Shown piece after piece: positions 6,089 to 6,805 of a DNA stretch of 6,805 nt. The stretch lies in assembly GCA_937928295.1 (NCBI GenBank), contig CALEYY010000183.1, positions 1 to 6,805 of the forward strand, given 5' to 3'. How positions within the stretch are numbered: position 1 is the stretch's first letter; every line of letters starts with the position of its first letter. Source of the stretch: an uncultured Moraxellaceae bacterium. GTDB taxonomy: Bacteria > Pseudomonadota > Gammaproteobacteria > Pseudomonadales > Moraxellaceae. The notes under the pieces were generated by a model. That model was not told where the DNA came from, searched no databases, and saw only the letters and a program-made list of their open reading frames with translations. A program made the position numbers and the translations under genes.

Positions 6089-6604
6089 TTACACGCCCGG
6101 TTTCCGGGAAAAATAGAGTTTGCGCGGGCAAATGTCGCCCAGATCGCTCGCTGCAATCGGAATGTCTTGTTCCTGCAAATAGTCCAGAGCGAAGCGCATG
6201 TTGTCGCTGCCGACCTCGCTGTGTGTGAGGCCGCGCATGACGCGAGCGCCGCCAAAAACCTTAGCCTCGATGCTGTGTGCCAGCGCACCGGCGGCCAGCA
6301 GATGCTGCAACAGCGTGTCCATGGCGAACTTGCCGTAACGCATGGAGTTGGCACGGCCGCAACCATCGGCGAGCATGAAATGATTCATGCCGCCAACACG
6401 AGTGACCGGATCCCACAGGCAGGCCGACACACACGAGCCCAATACCGTTGCCAGGGCGATATGGCCCGAAGAAACGAAAAACTCGCCAGGCATGATTTTC
6501 ACCACATCACAACCAAACTGATGATCGTGGAAACGGTTCTGCGCGAGGAAGTCATCCCCTGGCAGCGGCTGCCCACGCACGGCACGCTGCAGCAGCCTTG
6601 TCAT
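6089..6604 (-). CDS. cheD: Chemoreceptor glutamine deamidase CheD, frame ends early
   Basis: CheD deamidates specific glutamines of chemoreceptors, making methylation sites and affecting adaptation. The 171-residue open frame contains the family's catalytic Cys and His: C58 in TVLGSCVSACLWDP and H75 in GGMNHFMLADG, with T53 the likely third residue. SMRYGKFAMDTLL, AKVFGGARVM and the DICPRKLYF block are also typical. From residue 166 the frame reads SRKPGV and stops, which is not CheD-like. The expected ending continues in the -1 frame (separate entry), so either one T is missing from the run at 6109-6113, or the ribosome shifts back one base there. Repaired, the protein would be 200 residues. 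The ATG at 6604 overlaps the cheR stop as ATGA and has no strong ribosome site, pointing to coupling. Confidence 0.9.
   Translation of the reverse strand: MTRLLQRAVRGQPLPGDDFLAQNRFHDHQFGCDVVKIMPGEFFVSSGHIALATVLGSCVSACLWDPVTRVGGMNHFMLADGCGRANSMRYGKFAMDTLLQHLLAAGALAHSIEAKVFGGARVMRGLTHSEVGSDNMRFALDYLQEQDIPIAASDLGDICPRKLYFSRKPGV
6096..6108 (-). repeat. Perfect 5-bp GC hairpin directly after the T5 run in cheD
   Basis: On the minus strand CCCGG-AAA-CCGGG forms a perfect 5-bp stem with a 3-nt loop beginning at the base right after the T5 run (6113-6109). It could promote polymerase or ribosome slippage, but it also simply encodes the conserved PETGR residues, and its spacing from the T run (0 nt) is shorter than in known frameshift stimulators. 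Confidence 0.5.
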
Positions 6605-6805
6605 GGCTTGAGACCGGACTGACGAAGCTCGTAAACCGTTTTGCCGCGCAGGCGAAACAGATCGGTGAGATGCAGCAGCGACTCCGAATGGCCAATGAAC
6701 AAGAGGCCATCGCGCGTCATCAGCGGCATGAAGCGTTCCAGCACCCGACGCTGCGTCTCCTTGTCGAAATAGATCAGCACATTGCGGCAGAACAGCACAT
6801 CGTAG
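6601..6805 (-). CDS. cheR: Chemotaxis protein methyltransferase CheR, 3' part (cut by window edge)
   Basis: CheR transfers methyl groups from S-adenosylmethionine to glutamates of chemoreceptors, opposing CheB. Only the last 68 codons are present, beginning YDVLFCRNVLIYFD at 6804. The FCRNVLIYF motif and the following GLLFIGHSESL and F-LRGKTVYEL blocks are diagnostic of the CheR methyltransferase domain C-terminus and align closely with the E. coli CheR ending. The frame is open to the window edge, so the GTG at 6798 is internal and not a start. The TGA stop overlaps the cheD ATG by 4 nt. The N-terminal helical domain and the SAM-binding glycine motif lie outside the window. Confidence 0.95.
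   Translation of the reverse strand, partial: YDVLFCRNVLIYFDKETQRRVLERFMPLMTRDGLLFIGHSESLLHLTDLFRLRGKTVYELRQSGLKP

Larger units (their letters stand above)
6003..6110 (-). pseudogene. cheD: Out-of-frame 3' tail of cheD (-1 relative to the cheD frame)
   Basis: Reading from TTC at 6110 in the -1 frame gives 35 codons and a TGA at 6005-6003. Joined after F165 of CheD it reads YFFPETGRVKLRRLRSDE, then STRVIREEQEYRQRIIHEA. The YFFP-TGRV-KLR pattern is the normal C-terminal strand of proteobacterial CheD, and the remaining residues form a charged helix-like tail common in longer CheD proteins. The tail fills the apparent cheD-cheB gap almost exactly, leaving 1 nt. It lacks a start of its own. Possible explanations are a single-base deletion in the gene, a sequencing error in the T run, or a -1 slip at TTT-T. 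Confidence 0.85.

Noticed and set aside
1..6805. A novel or mobile system hidden in the locus.
   Set aside because: Every frame of substance is a known flagellar or chemotaxis family in standard order. There are no transposase, integrase, repeat-array or toxin-antitoxin signals, and base composition looks even apart from the A/T-rich promoter gap.

Overview
The window is an ordinary-looking flagellar and chemotaxis locus from a motile Gram-negative bacterium. Every gene lies on the minus strand and transcription runs from the right edge to the left. The order is cheR (3' end only), cheD, cheB, fliL, fliM, fliN, fliO, fliP, fliQ, fliR, flhB (5' end only). The gene families, the fliLMNOPQR-flhB order and a sigma-54 promoter point to a proteobacterium. 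The CheD tail (YFFP-type ending) and the linkage of cheRDB to fliL look most like a beta-proteobacterium, but that placement is an inference and not firm.

Region 6805-4910 holds the chemotaxis adaptation genes. CheR methylates receptors, CheD deamidates receptor glutamines, and CheB is the response-regulator methylesterase/deamidase. cheR and cheD overlap by 4 nt. The intact cheD frame stops early: its conserved tail continues in the -1 frame after a run of five T and ends 1 nt before the preferred cheB start. This is the most notable anomaly in the window.

Region 4909-4764 is the only sizeable intergenic gap (146 bp). It carries a full-consensus sigma-54 (RpoN) promoter, TGGCAC-N5-TTGC, pointing at fliL. 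No terminator is evident between cheB and fliL, so cheRDB transcription could also read into the fli genes.

Region 4763-1 is the fliL operon. FliL is the stator-associated basal-body protein, FliM and FliN are the C-ring switch, FliO is the export-gate assembly factor, and FliP, FliQ, FliR and FlhB form the type III export gate. Genes are packed with gaps of about 1 to 36 nt or with overlaps (fliO/fliP 4 nt, fliR/flhB 14 nt), and several Shine-Dalgarno sequences are built into the preceding stop codon. For FliM, FliR, FliN and CheB the longest frame begins upstream of a better-supported start, and preferred starts are given.

No stretch over 300 bp lacks a gene. I saw no tRNA, rRNA, CRISPR array, insertion sequence or sign of horizontal transfer. 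I found no previously undescribed system here.
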